A DNA stretch of 40,223 bases from contig JBNGIQ010007152.1 of NCBI GenBank assembly GCA_049999765.1, positions 1-40,223 of the forward strand, in the 5' to 3' direction. A model generated the notes under the pieces. That model was not told the DNA's origin. It was given only the letters and a program-made list of their open reading frames with translations, and searched no databases. The stretch comes from Phaeoceros laevis. Its lineage: Eukaryota; Anthocerotophyta; Anthocerotopsida; Notothyladales. The position numbers and the translations under genes were made by a program. Numbering within the stretch: the first letter of the stretch is position 1; each line of letters starts with the position of its first letter. Shown here piece by piece: positions 11,301-20,559 of this stretch.

Positions 11301-12199
11301 CTCAACAGCCCCTGCTTAACCTTCGTGATCTTAGAATTTTTGATAGAGCCATTAGCTGCGACTTCAGCTCCAGGTTTCAGCAGCAGCTCTCTGCAAAATG
11401 GCTCATTGTCCACAGCCTTCACCATCTGCTGCTCTCTATTCAAAACCCCCTGGCCAAGGTTGCTATCTTCCGCATTCTGTCTGAAATTTTCCACGATCGT
11501 CAGCCCTGGGTCCTTCGTCTGTGGAATCAAAATCTCCTTACTGGTGCCAGAAGGCTTCACTGCGCCATTTGACATATGTCTCTTGGAAGCTGTTTCATGT
11601 TCCCTAGGCATTGGCCTTGGTTGTCCCACAACATGTTCATATGATATCCTTCCAACAGGCTCCTGAGGAACTCCTCTCGGCAGCAGCTGAGGCTCAGAGG
11701 GCGGCCCAAACATCCCACGTGGGGGCTCACCACTCGGCCACCTCCCTGGAAAATTTGGAACCTCCAGAGGGTGCCACGGGTTCTCCATACCATTCCCAGC
11801 AACCATGTTATGCGAGTGAAGTCCGTGGAATCCATTCCCATGGTCCTGAAGTCCGTTCGGCATGAACCTGGGATCCATATCTCCATGCCACGGATGGTGG
11901 AACTCGGACATCCGCTGTCTTTTGAAGGGAGGGATAAAGCTCATCGGTGGCGGAAGATGCATGACGGGTGGCGGAGGCAGTGGAGGTGGGAGCAAGTGGA
12001 CAGGAGGAGGAAAGGGGTGCGGGAGCTGTGGAGGAGGATGCACGAAGTGAGGAAAGGGAGGGCCAGGAGGATGCGGCAGTCCGAAAGGAGGATTCATCGG
12101 TGGCATCATTGGTGGCGGATGGAAGTTGGGAAACTGCTCAGCACAAGGCTCAGGAAACGGCGGCCGCGGCCGCCTCATGGAGTGTTCTTGGAATCTCAT
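2359..12199 (-). CDS. DCL1: Dicer-like 1 (DCL1), plant miRNA-processing RNase III
   Basis: Nuclear endoribonuclease that cuts primary miRNA hairpins into 21-nt duplexes. Nineteen exons: 12199-10340, 10177-10064, 9944-9734, 9657-9263, 8733-8514, 8413-8241, 8023-7901, 7422-7262, 7076-6855, 6759-6609, 6517-6332, 6166-6014, 5821-5726, 5535-4919, 4808-4708, 4536-4337, 4239-3103, 3007-2634 and 2527-2359. They total 6663 nt, or 2220 aa. Order: Pro/His-rich N terminus (1 to about 135), Ser/charged and Arg-rich linker, helicase with Walker A GAGKT (581-585), DECH (687-690) and [10 protein letters not shown], dimerisation domain, PAZ (exon 14), RNase IIIa ([13 protein letters not shown]), RNase IIIb ([13 protein letters not shown]), and two dsRBDs (exons 18 and 19). 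Acidic catalytic residues are present in both RNase III domains. An in-frame TGA 12 nt before the ATG supports the start. It is longer than Arabidopsis DCL1 (1909 aa) because of the N-terminal region. Intron 3 is GC-AG; intron 6 contains an assembly gap. Confidence 0.97.
7511..7584 (+). ncRNA. Candidate miRNA-like hairpin in DCL1 intron 7
   Basis: Seen directly: arm 7511-7541 pairs with arm 7554-7584 around a 12-nt loop. As plus-strand RNA, 24 Watson-Crick and 5 G-U pairs form over 31 positions, with mismatches only at 7524/7571 and 7533/7562. Beyond a 5x4 internal loop, a further 4 bp form (7502-7505 with 7589-7592). As minus-strand RNA, the sense of DCL1, the same arms give 24 pairs and 7 mismatches, so the antisense RNA folds better. 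The loop begins with AGATCTACATT, a direct copy of the start of the 5' arm, so alternative folds exist. The hairpin lies in the 478-nt intron 7 of DCL1 (7423-7900), one of its two longest. Known: DCL1 introns host MIR838 in Arabidopsis and MIR1047 in moss. Whether an RNA is made here is inference. Confidence 0.4.
8059..8158. other. Assembly gap (100 N) in DCL1 intron 6
   Basis: A run of exactly 100 N, the usual placeholder for a gap of unknown size. It lies inside intron 6 of DCL1 (8024-8240), so the coding model is unaffected. The real intron length is unknown. Confidence 0.99.
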
Positions 12200-12965
12200 C
12201 TTGATAGCTCAGTGACTACAGTACACCGGAAAAAACCTTGCTTTGATACAAACCAGAATCAAACGAGGATCTGCCACCTGAAATCTGGCAAGCAGTCATT
12301 GAAAACCAGACAAGTGGGGCATAAGATGGTCGGATCCGTCGCAGCAGCTCAGAGCAAACCTAAGATCGCAACAACAACACAGTGGGAACAAACCAAAGGC
12401 GAAGTCATCAAAGAAGAACCAACGACCTGGTGCAACTAAGAAGCAAGAATTGTCATACCACGAGCTATGCCGCCGGCGGAGCAGCTGATCGGAGATGTGG
12501 GGTAGCACACCCGCTTCGTGAGTAGATCTACAACTGCAGCTGAAATGGCAGAGTTTCACGTGCAGTAGCTGCTAACAACCAGCCCAGATCAAAAGCACCT
12601 CGTACTGTTCAGGCAAAAGACCAGAGCAACGCAGCGGTGTCGGTTCTGTTGCAACCGAGAACGCACCCGAGGGGCCCGCGGACTGCGTCTTTCTCGGCGT
12701 ATCCACCTCGTCTGTTTCGCGGAATCATCTGTCACCTGAAATGGAGGCTCGCAGAGCCGGAGGACAGTGGACGAGAACATCACCGAGGCTTCGTCCGTAC
12801 AGGTTTGTTTGTTCATTAGGCGTATGCAGCCATAAGGCTATGACGCCAAACCGGAGAATAGAGAACACCAAGAGTGTAAGCCTAAGCTACAACTAAAAAG
12901 ATAACTTAACTATGATGACACCCTTAGAGGAAATGAATTATGAGCAAGCTAAAAAAAGAAATTGT
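12200..12965. other. DCL1 upstream region (5' UTR and promoter)
   Basis: No coding frame is supported. On the minus strand the stretch just before the ATG is likely 5' leader. A TTTCAG|GTGGCAG sequence near 12283 could be the acceptor of a leader intron, but I see no way to fix its donor. The plus-strand frame over 11771-12439 is the shadow of the proline-rich DCL1 N terminus. I recognise no core promoter element with confidence. Confidence 0.4.
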
Positions 12966-13862
12966 CTAAAGATAATCACCAATGCATAGAAAATAAGAGA
13001 CCAATTGTTGTTGAAGTGCCGGGTCGTTGAGTAATTGACGAAGGCAAGGGAAGGACCNNNNNNNNNNNNNNNNNNNNNNNNNNNNNNNNNNNNNNNNNNN
13101 NNNNNNNNNNNNNNNNNNNNNNNNNNNNNNNNNNNNNNNNNNNNNNNNNNNNNNNNNTCCGAAGTTGGGTGAGGAAGGAGGAGATGCGTCTCTCATGAGC
13201 AGCCAGACGCTTAAGCACGGACGGTGATGGGCCACACCCCACCACCTGTTTCAAGGTAGATGCCTTAGAAGAAGACATCCACATATGATGCCATCTGGAG
13301 AGCATGGAGGCGTTGATGATTTGAAATGCCCATGATTTGGTCAGAACCTGATCTGCTTCAGCCACAGGGAGGAGAGTAGCCGCTTTAGCTAGCGAATCAG
13401 CAACTTCGTTTCGAACAATCTTACGATGGCCCGGGATCCAGTGGAGTAGCAGAGAGATGTGAAGGTAGGAATGGAGGAGGGATTGAACGGTAGCAAGAGC
13501 GGCCATGGAGGAGCTTTGACCAGAGCGAGCTGAGACATCGAGAAGAGAGGAAATGGCAGCCTGGTTGTCAGAGAAGATAGTTATCGAGCGAACATGAGGA
13601 AGGGTGAGGAGGATAGAGGGTAAAGAAAGCAGAACCTTGATAATCGCGAGGAGTTTTGCGTCATAGATGCCACCGAAGTGGCCAAGGCCGAAAGAGAGTT
13701 GATGCACTAGTTGCTCTTGGAAGTAGTAGACCGCCACACCACCTGCTTTATTGTCGAGGAGAGAGCCATCTGTATATATTGAAAGAGAGTGAGGGACAGG
13801 GTAGAGAGAAGAGTGGGAGGCAATTGCTTCCGTCCGTACAGGTGGCCATCTGTAATCTATGT
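12966..13862 (-). mobile_element. LINE (non-LTR retrotransposon) 3' fragment: RNase H domain and C terminus, degenerate
   Basis: The minus strand encodes an RNase H domain: SIYTDGSLLDNKAGGVAVYYF from about 13791, then SDNQAAI, then WIPGHRKIVRNEVADSLAKAA. These carry the first Asp, the second Asp and the His/Asp end of the active site. The usual catalytic Glu of the AEL motif reads Lys (YDAKLLAI). After the 100-N gap (13058-13157) a frame reading LRQLLNDPALQQQLVSYFLCIGDYL ends in a stop; this looks like the C terminus of plant and fungal LINE polyproteins. No reverse transcriptase or 5' part is attached, and a stop lies just upstream at about 13863. This is a truncated, probably dead copy. The fragment across the gap may belong to the same element, but frame continuity cannot be tested. 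Confidence 0.8.
13058..13157. other. Assembly gap (100 N) inside the LINE fragment
   Basis: Exactly 100 N, size unknown. It interrupts the minus-strand LINE frame between the RNase H domain and the C-terminal piece. Confidence 0.99.
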
Positions 13863-14458
13863 TATTCAGTCACCGCGTGTACTTTTTTTAAGTTTTTACC
13901 CCTATCAAAACACCGAGGCCTAGGCCATACCTGGGGAGGTTTCGGGCTCGGCGTCTTGCTTCGGACTCGTCAACCCTGCCGAGGAATTGGTGCAGGTCTT
14001 ATCGGTGCTGCTGCCATTTTAGCATTTACTGGTCCTTCACAGGTACCCAATCTTCTTCAGGAAGCGGTGCTGGTTTTTCGAAGCATACAAGCAGCGGTAC
14101 GATTCATTACAGCTGGTTTCATTTGATGCTGGGATGCTTTTGCCTATCCAGTGATTGCTTCATGTGTAACAACGCTGTTGCTTCATGTGTAACAACGCTG
14201 TAAGACTGAGAGTAAGATTCCATTTATGAGCTTGATTAACAACAAACAATTCCTCCTTTCTATTTTTGGCGACTGGGGCACTTAATATAAAGAGAACAAA
14301 AAGATACAAACGGGGTTTTACCCCTAGATGGTGATTTCTAGTCTATCATGCTAGTGGAACTAATTTCTAAGTTTGTGAGTTTTTCATAAACGTCCATAGT
14401 ATCATCTCTAAAACCTAGATGTGCGATTCTACGAATTGTGACAACCTGCGTTACTTGG

Positions 14459-14606
14459 GAGGGTTGAGGAGGCATGATGTTAGTAGAATACGGCCTGCTC
14501 CAGCGGGTTTAACATGATCATCAGCATACGTGGAGGGCTGAGGAGGTGTGATGTTAGTAGAATACGGCCTGCTCCAGCGGGTTTAACATGATCATCAGCA
14601 TACGTG
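14459..14606 (+). repeat. Tandem duplication, 74-nt unit, two copies
   Basis: Copies 14459-14532 and 14533-14606 differ at only a few positions. Each runs from GAGGG(T/C)TGAGGAGG to GCATACGTG. The high identity suggests a recent local duplication. No coding role is apparent. Confidence 0.95.
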
Positions 14607-14647
14607 AAGCACAGGCGCACACCGTGACCATCCGCGAGCACAAGTGA

Positions 14648-14705
14648 TAAGCATGGTGGGGGTTTCGCAAAGCAACTAAGCATGGTGGTGGTTTCACAAA
14701 GCAAT
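14648..14705 (+). repeat. Tandem duplication, 29-nt unit, two copies
   Basis: Copies 14648-14676 and 14677-14705 share TAAGCATGGTGG and a following GGTTTC(G/A)CAAAGCAA with three differences. It lies just after the 74-nt duplication and points to a slippage-prone tract. Confidence 0.9.
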
Positions 14706-15950
14706 TAAAAACTCTGCGCGCATTTTCCTAGAGAGAAAAGCTGCAACAATGTTTCTCTGCCCACAGGAGCCCCAGGCAGAGCACCAGTATCAGCCCTACC
14801 GCCCACACCTCAATGCCTGCCGAGCCTCCTCAGAGGAGAGATGAGAGATACCACTGCACGTTGTCAACCTTGCCTGTTTCTCGAGATACGTTATGGAAAG
14901 CGAAGGAAGCGCAGGTATTCTGACCCTGAGAGTTTCACCTAGGAATGCACCGGCAAACGTCTTCATATAGTCTCATATAGTGCCCTCCCTCAAGAAGTTC
15001 CTCACTATCTTTAGAGTAAAATGACTACCTCCGGACTTGCTTCTTTATTGTCGGATGTGCAGCATCCTACTACCACACGGTACTCAAACAAGAGAAGGAT
15101 GCTTTCAAACCAGCTGCTCATAATCCCTTTACCTTGTTTCAGATAGTTTGAGAGAACATTGAAAAAGAGTTTCGTCCAAGTTCAGTGGGTGGAGTGGAAT
15201 ATTGTCACCTGTAATTTTTCTCCTGTCACTGCATGTCGTCTTTCTCTTCAGAGTAGCCATTTGCAGTCAAACACCTACACCCTCTAACATGCATAAAGGG
15301 ACAGGTACGATAACTTTGTTGTGTCAAACAAACTGCCCCACTCCTGCAGCAACGTGGCCCTCAGTGACGACTCTCAAGTGCCAGCTCCCTCTTAAACCCT
15401 AAACTCTGAAGTGTGACAGCTCGTCTAGCAATCTCAGTGCGGGTGTACATTCATGACATTGTTCTAAATCTTGATGCAGAATTTAGCAGCATGATTGGAT
15501 GCATTCAATAAGAGGTCGTCTCTCTCAAAGACTCTACTACGTCGAAGAAGCTCTTTTCTGCCCTGGCCATGGATTCCATTCTCAGTAGCTTGGAAGAAGA
15601 CGAGCTTATAATCTAGACCAAGAATGTAAAATATCGAGGGTTAGGAGGCAAAACCACTGCAGTGCTCCGGACCAACTCATTCAGCACAAACCAGATATCT
15701 CTCACAAAGCTCAGAATCCACAACTTTCGTAGTGAAAACTGCAAACTGCTCCCTGCTTGCTCTTTGCAAAGCCTCATCAATTCCGCGTCCACTCACAAAC
15801 CACATGAGAAAATTGTTGCAGTCATGCCCTAATCCAACTTGAAAATGAAGCCAAGAGGTGCGCCCATCTGCTAACCACGCAAGCTGCCTGCGGAAAGAGA
15901 CAGAATCAGGCCGACTTCACCCCGGTGTGCACCACGAAACTAGGGCAGGT

Positions 15951-16243
15951 GGGGGCGCCGTGCTCATCATCGGCCCCGACAAGAAGCTGAAGCTCTCCAT
16001 CCTCTACCCCGTCACCACCGGCCGCAACTTCCACGAGGTGCTGCGGGTCATCGACTCCCTGCAGCTCACCGCCGACCACACCATCGCCAGCCCTGTCACC
16101 TGGCAGCACGGAGACAAGTGATGGTTTGGCCTACCTTCAGCGACGAGGACGCCATCGCCAAGTTCCCCAAGGGCTTCGAGACGGCCACTGTGCCCTCGGG
16201 CAAGGGCTACATGCGCTTCACCCCTCAGCCCTACATCGCCTGA
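15951..16243 (+). pseudogene. 1-Cys peroxiredoxin C-terminal fragment (frameshifted relic)
   Basis: The frame from about 15951 reads AVLIIGPDKKLKLSILYPVT and continues TGRNFHEVLRVIDSLQLTA up to HGDK. This is the C-terminal part of a 1-Cys (Prx6-type) peroxiredoxin, an enzyme that reduces peroxides. At about 16121 the frame hits TGA. Reading on in the next frame gives VMVWPTFSDEDAIAKFPKGF and then MRFTPQPYIA with a stop at 16243, so one base is missing at the HGDK/VMVWP join. The peroxidatic Cys and whole N-terminal half are absent. A CAG precedes the homology, like a retained splice acceptor. Codon use is extreme: by my hand count about 53 of 55 codons in the first segment end in G or C, unlike flanking genes. 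It may be a recent partial copy of a GC-rich host gene, or transferred or contaminant DNA. No function is expected. Confidence 0.85.
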
Positions 16244-16584
16244 AGACTGACAACCAGAGGGCCAGCTCCCACCAGGTGGTGAAAGGATTCTTGGTACCTT
16301 CGACCTTCAGGGCTTCACCTCCAAAACCGGAGGTCTACTTGAAATTTGTCAAGTTCCTGGTAAGCTTGTTTAGTGGTTGCACACCATTCAGCTAGCTCTT
16401 TAGAAAACATAATCTTAAGAAACATAAGTTGCAGATGGGTTTACTACGGACCGAGTAGTGATGAGTGCACGTACCTATCTATACATGCGGTTTGAACTCT
16501 GAGGAGTTTCATTTTCATTTCGTCTGCTTCGCTTTTGCTTTTGCTTCGCTCCTGAACGCAGGTCGCTCGCTCGAGGCGCTATAT

Positions 16585-17938
16585 ATGGCGCCTTCCAAGG
16601 AGGCCAAGGCTCTGGCCTGGGGCGCTACTCGGCGCCGGACGCGTACGCATGCAACGAAGACAGCGATTGGATGGGGGAAACTTCCGGAAGGGGTCCAAGA
16701 GAAAGTAGTGGCGTCCCTTCCCTGGCACGAGGCCGTCGTTATGCAGCTCGTCTGCCGCGACTGGCAACAATTCGCCATGGCTCCTTGGAGGTCTCTCGAC
16801 GGCGGCCCGGTTCAGGCGCGGGAGGGAGTAATGCATTGTCCCGCATTCTTCGGCAACACTGCGGACAGTTGCTTCGGATACGATGCGGTCGGGCGAGTAT
16901 GGAGGAAGCTGCCAGGAATTAGCATCCCGAGCTCGAGTCCGCATTCTGAGAGATCGAAGCACTTTCACTTTCCGGACCCATGTATCTTCCTCCAACGGCT
17001 TGCTCGCCTGGTGTGACCACCGCCAGAAGTACGTTGTGTACAATGTTGTGAGCACGGCACTCTACTGCCTGCCAGACTTTCAGGAACATGTACCCGCATG
17101 GGATGGCGGCGCCGGCCACTATTGTGCTTTGATGCAAGGGTCGGGAGGCAGTACTACTAACACCGCTCTTGTGATGGTGAGCGAGCGTCCTAGCTATAGA
17201 CCTTGGCCTGCTAGGATACAAGGCGCGCCTGCCTCCAACCTTGGACCCGGAGTCATCTTCACGTTCGACTATGGCGCCAAAAGCTGGCGTCGCCTGGGCG
17301 GGGACATGGAGCAGGGACACAACAGGTCGAAGCAGTTTCTGTGGGACTCCCAGCACCCGGTGCTGCTGAACCGGATCGTGTACAGCTTGGCATGGTGGGC
17401 ACAGAGCTACCCACCGGGGGCGGGCGATATGAAGTTCAGGGAGGCCACTTCGTTGATGGAGTACGACGTGGATGCGGAGGTGTGAAGGAATGGGGTGGAG
17501 CGGGTTCAAGAGGCTGGTGAGGTGCAGGGACTGGCTTGTCGTCGTCACTCTCGATCCGGCGTCGAACAAGGTGCAGGTACACAGGCTGGATCGTGGAGCG
17601 GGTGGCGGGAGTGACAAGGCTATGGTGCTGCTCAGCGAAGAATCTCTTGCGTACATTGGGTTCCCCAATGTGAAGTTCTTCTGCAAAGAGTGGGAGTGCG
17701 CCGCGGAGGGGAACATGGTGTATGTGATAAGGCTGAATGTTGCTCGGTTCCAGAAGTTGGATGCTTTGATGTCGATCGCAACGTGTGGCGGCAACTTCCT
17801 GATTGTCCATACAAGTGCAGGCGATATGGTCCAGCCTCGAGTGATAACTCGGAGTTCTACCCGCTTCCGTGCGGATTCAGTCTGGGTGTCTGGGTTGTCT
17901 CACTCCGATTAATTTCTTGGACAACTCTATCAGAGTAA
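16585..17938 (+). pseudogene. F-box protein gene with several frame breaks
   Basis: From the ATG at 16585 the frame encodes a basic N terminus and an F-box, GKLPEGVQEKVVASLPWHEA and then VVMQLVCRDWQQFAMAPWRS. F-box proteins choose substrates for SCF ubiquitin ligases. Similarity then moves between frames: the first ends near 16975; the second carries SSNGLLAWCDHRQKYVVYN through FTFDYGAKSWRRLGGD to about 17480; the third carries RDWLVVVTLDPASNKVQVHR to about 17745; the last carries FDVDRNVWRQLPDCPYKC and ends at 17938. The C-terminal part resembles the kelch-like or F-box-associated repeats of plant F-box proteins. No splice sites explain the changes. Either this is a recently dead gene or the region holds several 1-nt sequence errors. 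It lies among transposon relics. Confidence 0.75.
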
Positions 17939-17992
17939 ATCATTGATTATCTCCATGAATTAGGTCTCCATGAATTAGGAATTGGAAGGCAA

Positions 17993-18091
17993 TAATGTAG
18001 TGTAATGTATTTAATGTAATGTAATTTAATGTAATGTAATTTAATGCAATGTAATTCAATGCAATATAATTTAATGTAATGTAATTTATTA
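17993..18091 (+). repeat. AT-rich pentamer-based low-complexity repeat
   Basis: Repeated TAATG and TAATT pentamers (units such as TAATGTAATGTAATT) run just after the F-box relic. This is a simple-sequence tract with no coding content. Confidence 0.9.
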
Positions 18092-18211
18092 ACAATGTCA
18101 TTTCTTCACCTCATGTTCACAAGCATAGCTCTCAATTATTAAGCCCTCAAAATGAGCTAGAATTTCAAGGGTAGGCAGGAAGAGGGAGAAAGCCAACACA
18201 GATCACTTGAT

Positions 18212-18499
18212 GTGATACTCCATGTGACTGTGGGTATATTATTCCAAGGCCTTCACAAACTTATGGAAAAGAGCATACGAATGAGCTGGGTAGGGAGTAA
18301 TCGTGGTGCCACCGTGGCTACTCTAGTGGTGAGTTACTTGGCTACTCTAGTGGTGAGTTACTTTGCAGACGACACTACCATTCTCATTAACGATGATGAG
18401 GACGCCACATACACTTGTGAAGCCCTTAGTGTAGAAAACACAAGTGACGGGAGAGATAGTAGAGAGAACACGTGTATACAGCAGGAGAATGCAACGACT
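18212..18499 (+). mobile_element. LINE reverse-transcriptase fragment (FADD motif), degenerate
   Basis: The plus frame reads GILFQGLHKLMEKSI and then SYFADDTTILIND. The FADD box with flanking residues is the catalytic core of a non-LTR reverse transcriptase, and the preceding LHKLMEKSI matches the helix before it in such elements. FADD lies at 18362-18373. Upstream of the motif there is a perfect in-frame 24-nt duplication (18316-18339 and 18340-18363) that repeats ATLVVSY. The rest of the element is absent and the frame soon ends, so it is inactive. It is on the opposite strand to the RNase H fragment at 13 kb. Confidence 0.7.
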
Positions 18500-18531
18500 T
18501 AAAGTAATTAAGCCGAGAACATGCGGGTATA

Positions 18532-18669
18532 CACGTGCTCTATAAAATACATNNNNNNNNNNNNNNNNNNNNNNNNNNNNNNNNNNNNNNNNNNNNNNNN
18601 NNNNNNNNNNNNNNNNNNNNNNNNNNNNNNNNNNNNNNNNNNNNNNNNNNNNCACGTGCTCTATAAAAT
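18532..18669. repeat. 17-nt direct repeats bracketing a 100-N gap
   Basis: CACGTGCTCTATAAAAT occurs at 18532-18548 and identically at 18653-18669, on either side of the gap 18553-18652. Identical gap edges suggest a tandem repeat that the assembler could not cross, or two overlapping contig ends that were joined without merging. The true gap size may be zero or negative. Confidence 0.85.
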
Positions 18670-19802
18670 GATAAGCTAAATTAGTAGAGACAGGAAAATC
18701 GCTTGCGGGTTTTTTTTGTAGAGCTTAGAAAGAAAGCTGTAATAATTATTGTAATTTAAAAGAAAAGTCGTTGTGTTACACAAAAAAAACAGAGATTGAA
18801 ACCTTCAAATCTCTCACAACCCGCCAATTATGGAGAAAACCTTATTGGTTAGGAGCGTGAGGCAAGTGAAAGCTCCGGCCAGGAGACCCCACTTGTGAGA
18901 CAAGTGGCCAACCTTTAGCAATTGTGCAGCGTCCTTCAGCAATAATTAGTAGTAAACGAATTAGTAGTAAACGAATCTCCAGTTTTGGTATGAGAATTCA
19001 GAAAGGGAAACAAAAGTCTCAAAACCTTATGTCATTGATATGATTTTTCGATAATTAAAATTCTTTATGTGCGATTACTGTTTCGAACGAGTGTTTGAAT
19101 CGTCCTTCTTGAACGAGCATGGTTTCCAACATATGAAACCTATGATGTATGAAACCTTTGATACATACACGGTTTCCAACTTTAACTAAGGGGTTAATGT
19201 CAATTCTTGTTCTAGACCCTAAAGGAAGAGCTTAGATTTTGACAAACATAAGTTACAAATGGGTTAACTGCGTAGATGGCTCGGAGCCTTAGTTCAAATG
19301 TACACAATTTCAAAGAGTTCAAAATAATCAATTTCTTAGGACAAGTTGGACCAAAATCAAAATCATGTCAAAATGGTAAGGTCTTTACTCTTTAGAGGCT
19401 AGAAGACTTGTGAACTTGGGAAGACACTATTCTAATTTTGAAAAATAAAAATGATAAAATAATCCTATAACCAATGTCAAAGTGGAATATTTCTAGAGCT
19501 CCACACCCCCACCTCCTCATTATTGTGGCATGGCTTGTAGAACACTTTGTAATATGAATTTCATATTAAAATGATATTATCAGAGAACCCCACCTTCTTA
19601 GTATTGTAGTGCGGCACTTTGTGAAATACTTTGAAATTAAAATTTCATAGAAAAATGAAATTATTAGAGAAGAATGAATGAATACTTTGTAATAACTTAC
19701 TAATAAGAATTTAATACAAAAATGCTAATATCAGAGAAGAATGAATGCTTCTCGTCAAGATTGGGATGACCATTACACAATATTCATATTTGATCTAGTT
19801 TC
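18670..19802. other. AT-rich, repeat-derived tract without genes
   Basis: No coding frame is supported. A perfect 15-nt tandem duplication, AATTAGTAGTAAACG, lies at 18944-18958 and 18959-18973. From about 19499 to 19760 a degenerate unit recurs three times: a CCCCACCT-like start (lost in the last copy), then ACTTTGTAATA-type sequence, an AATTTCAT/AATTTAAT block and TATCAGAGAA. The tract ends at the stop of the secreted repeat protein gene. Confidence 0.6.
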
Positions 19803-20470
19803 CTACACTCCAACACCGCTGAGCCTCCGATAAGGTGGATAATATGGAGTTGTTCGACTACCAGGAGTGGTTGGACTATTCCGAGTTTGTGGTGCGGTAT
19901 TATAAGTATAACCTGGTGTGGTACGATAACCATAATCATAACTTGGTGTGGTACGATAACCATAATCATAACCTGGTGTGGTACCATAACCATAATTACT
20001 AGGAGTTGTAGGAGAAGAATGAGGTGTAGTGCCATAATCATAATTACTAGGAGTTGTTGGAGTAGTGGGCGCTCTTGGTGTGATACGGTAAGCATAATTA
20101 CTAGGAGTTGTACTAGTGGGAGGTACTGGCACACCATTACTGGACCCCACATGTATTATTCCAATTCCACCAAGCTTACTAGGCTTGTCCTGAGATTTAA
20201 CTTGGTTTTGAGGTGTTGCCCCTAAGAACATAAGACATATTTATGTAGAAACGTCATACCAAACAAAAATGATGTCAATAATCATAGGCAAAGCCATGTG
20301 AACTATAGACAAATTTCACTCTTGTGAACTTAGAGCTCATAAAACTGCAACAAGCTTGAGAATCAAAAGTCATTCATATGGTGCTGTGGAGAGTACATAC
20401 TTGCATGACCATAAATAAAGAAACAAGCAAGAAGGAGGCCCACAAGGACCCTTCCGGTCGATGACGCCAT
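19803..20470 (-). CDS. Small secreted Pro/Thr/Tyr-rich repeat protein
   Basis: I do not recognise a named family. Two exons, 20470-20401 and 20221-19803, are joined across a 179-nt GT-AG intron and give 162 aa. The first exon is almost exactly a signal peptide, with a hydrophobic core VLVGLLLACFFIYGHA at residues 8-23. The mature protein is low-complexity, with units such as TTPSNYDYG and TTPGYDYGYR. In the nucleotide sequence this appears as a roughly 39-nt repeat around 19910-19990. It has no Cys in the repeat region and no membrane segment after the signal. The composition (Pro, Tyr, Thr) recalls cell-wall structural proteins that can be cross-linked through Tyr, which is inference only. 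The single clean splice, signal peptide and upstream TATA box argue that it is a real gene. Confidence 0.7.
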
Positions 20471-20475
20471 GACTT

Positions 20476-20557
20476 CACAATTGTTGTGCGAACAGAACAT
20501 CGGAGCGGACTTCACAACTTTTGTGCCAATTAAATTCAACAGATGACATTTATATAA
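20476..20557 (-). promoter_or_regulatory. Core promoter of the secreted repeat protein: TATA box and paired CACAA-N3-TTGTG palindromes
   Basis: On the minus strand TATATAAAT lies at 20557-20549, about 80 nt before the ATG at 20470, a usual TATA placement. Between them two copies of an imperfect palindrome, CACAA-N3-TTGTG, occur at 20513-20525 and 20476-20488. Each sits in a larger direct repeat that starts GACTTCACAA. The second is near the expected transcription start and the first is in the leader. Their role as binding sites is inference. Confidence 0.5.
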
Positions 20558-20559
20558 TA

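Larger units (their letters stand above)
13863..15950. other. Gene-free tract with short tandem duplications
   Basis: No intact gene. Frames are short and broken on both strands, and none shows a family I can name. Around 15480-15640 there are short plus-strand peptide pieces separated by stops that could be an old retroelement gag, but I cannot support this. The tract holds the two tandem duplications listed separately and otherwise looks like decayed repeat sequence. Confidence 0.45.

Noticed and set aside
11771-12439. 222-codon plus-strand frame rich in Arg and Gly
   Set aside because: It is a shadow of the proline-rich DCL1 N terminus.
16919-17794. 291-codon minus-strand frame
   Set aside because: It is antisense to the F-box relic, which has recognisable F-box and repeat blocks on the plus strand.
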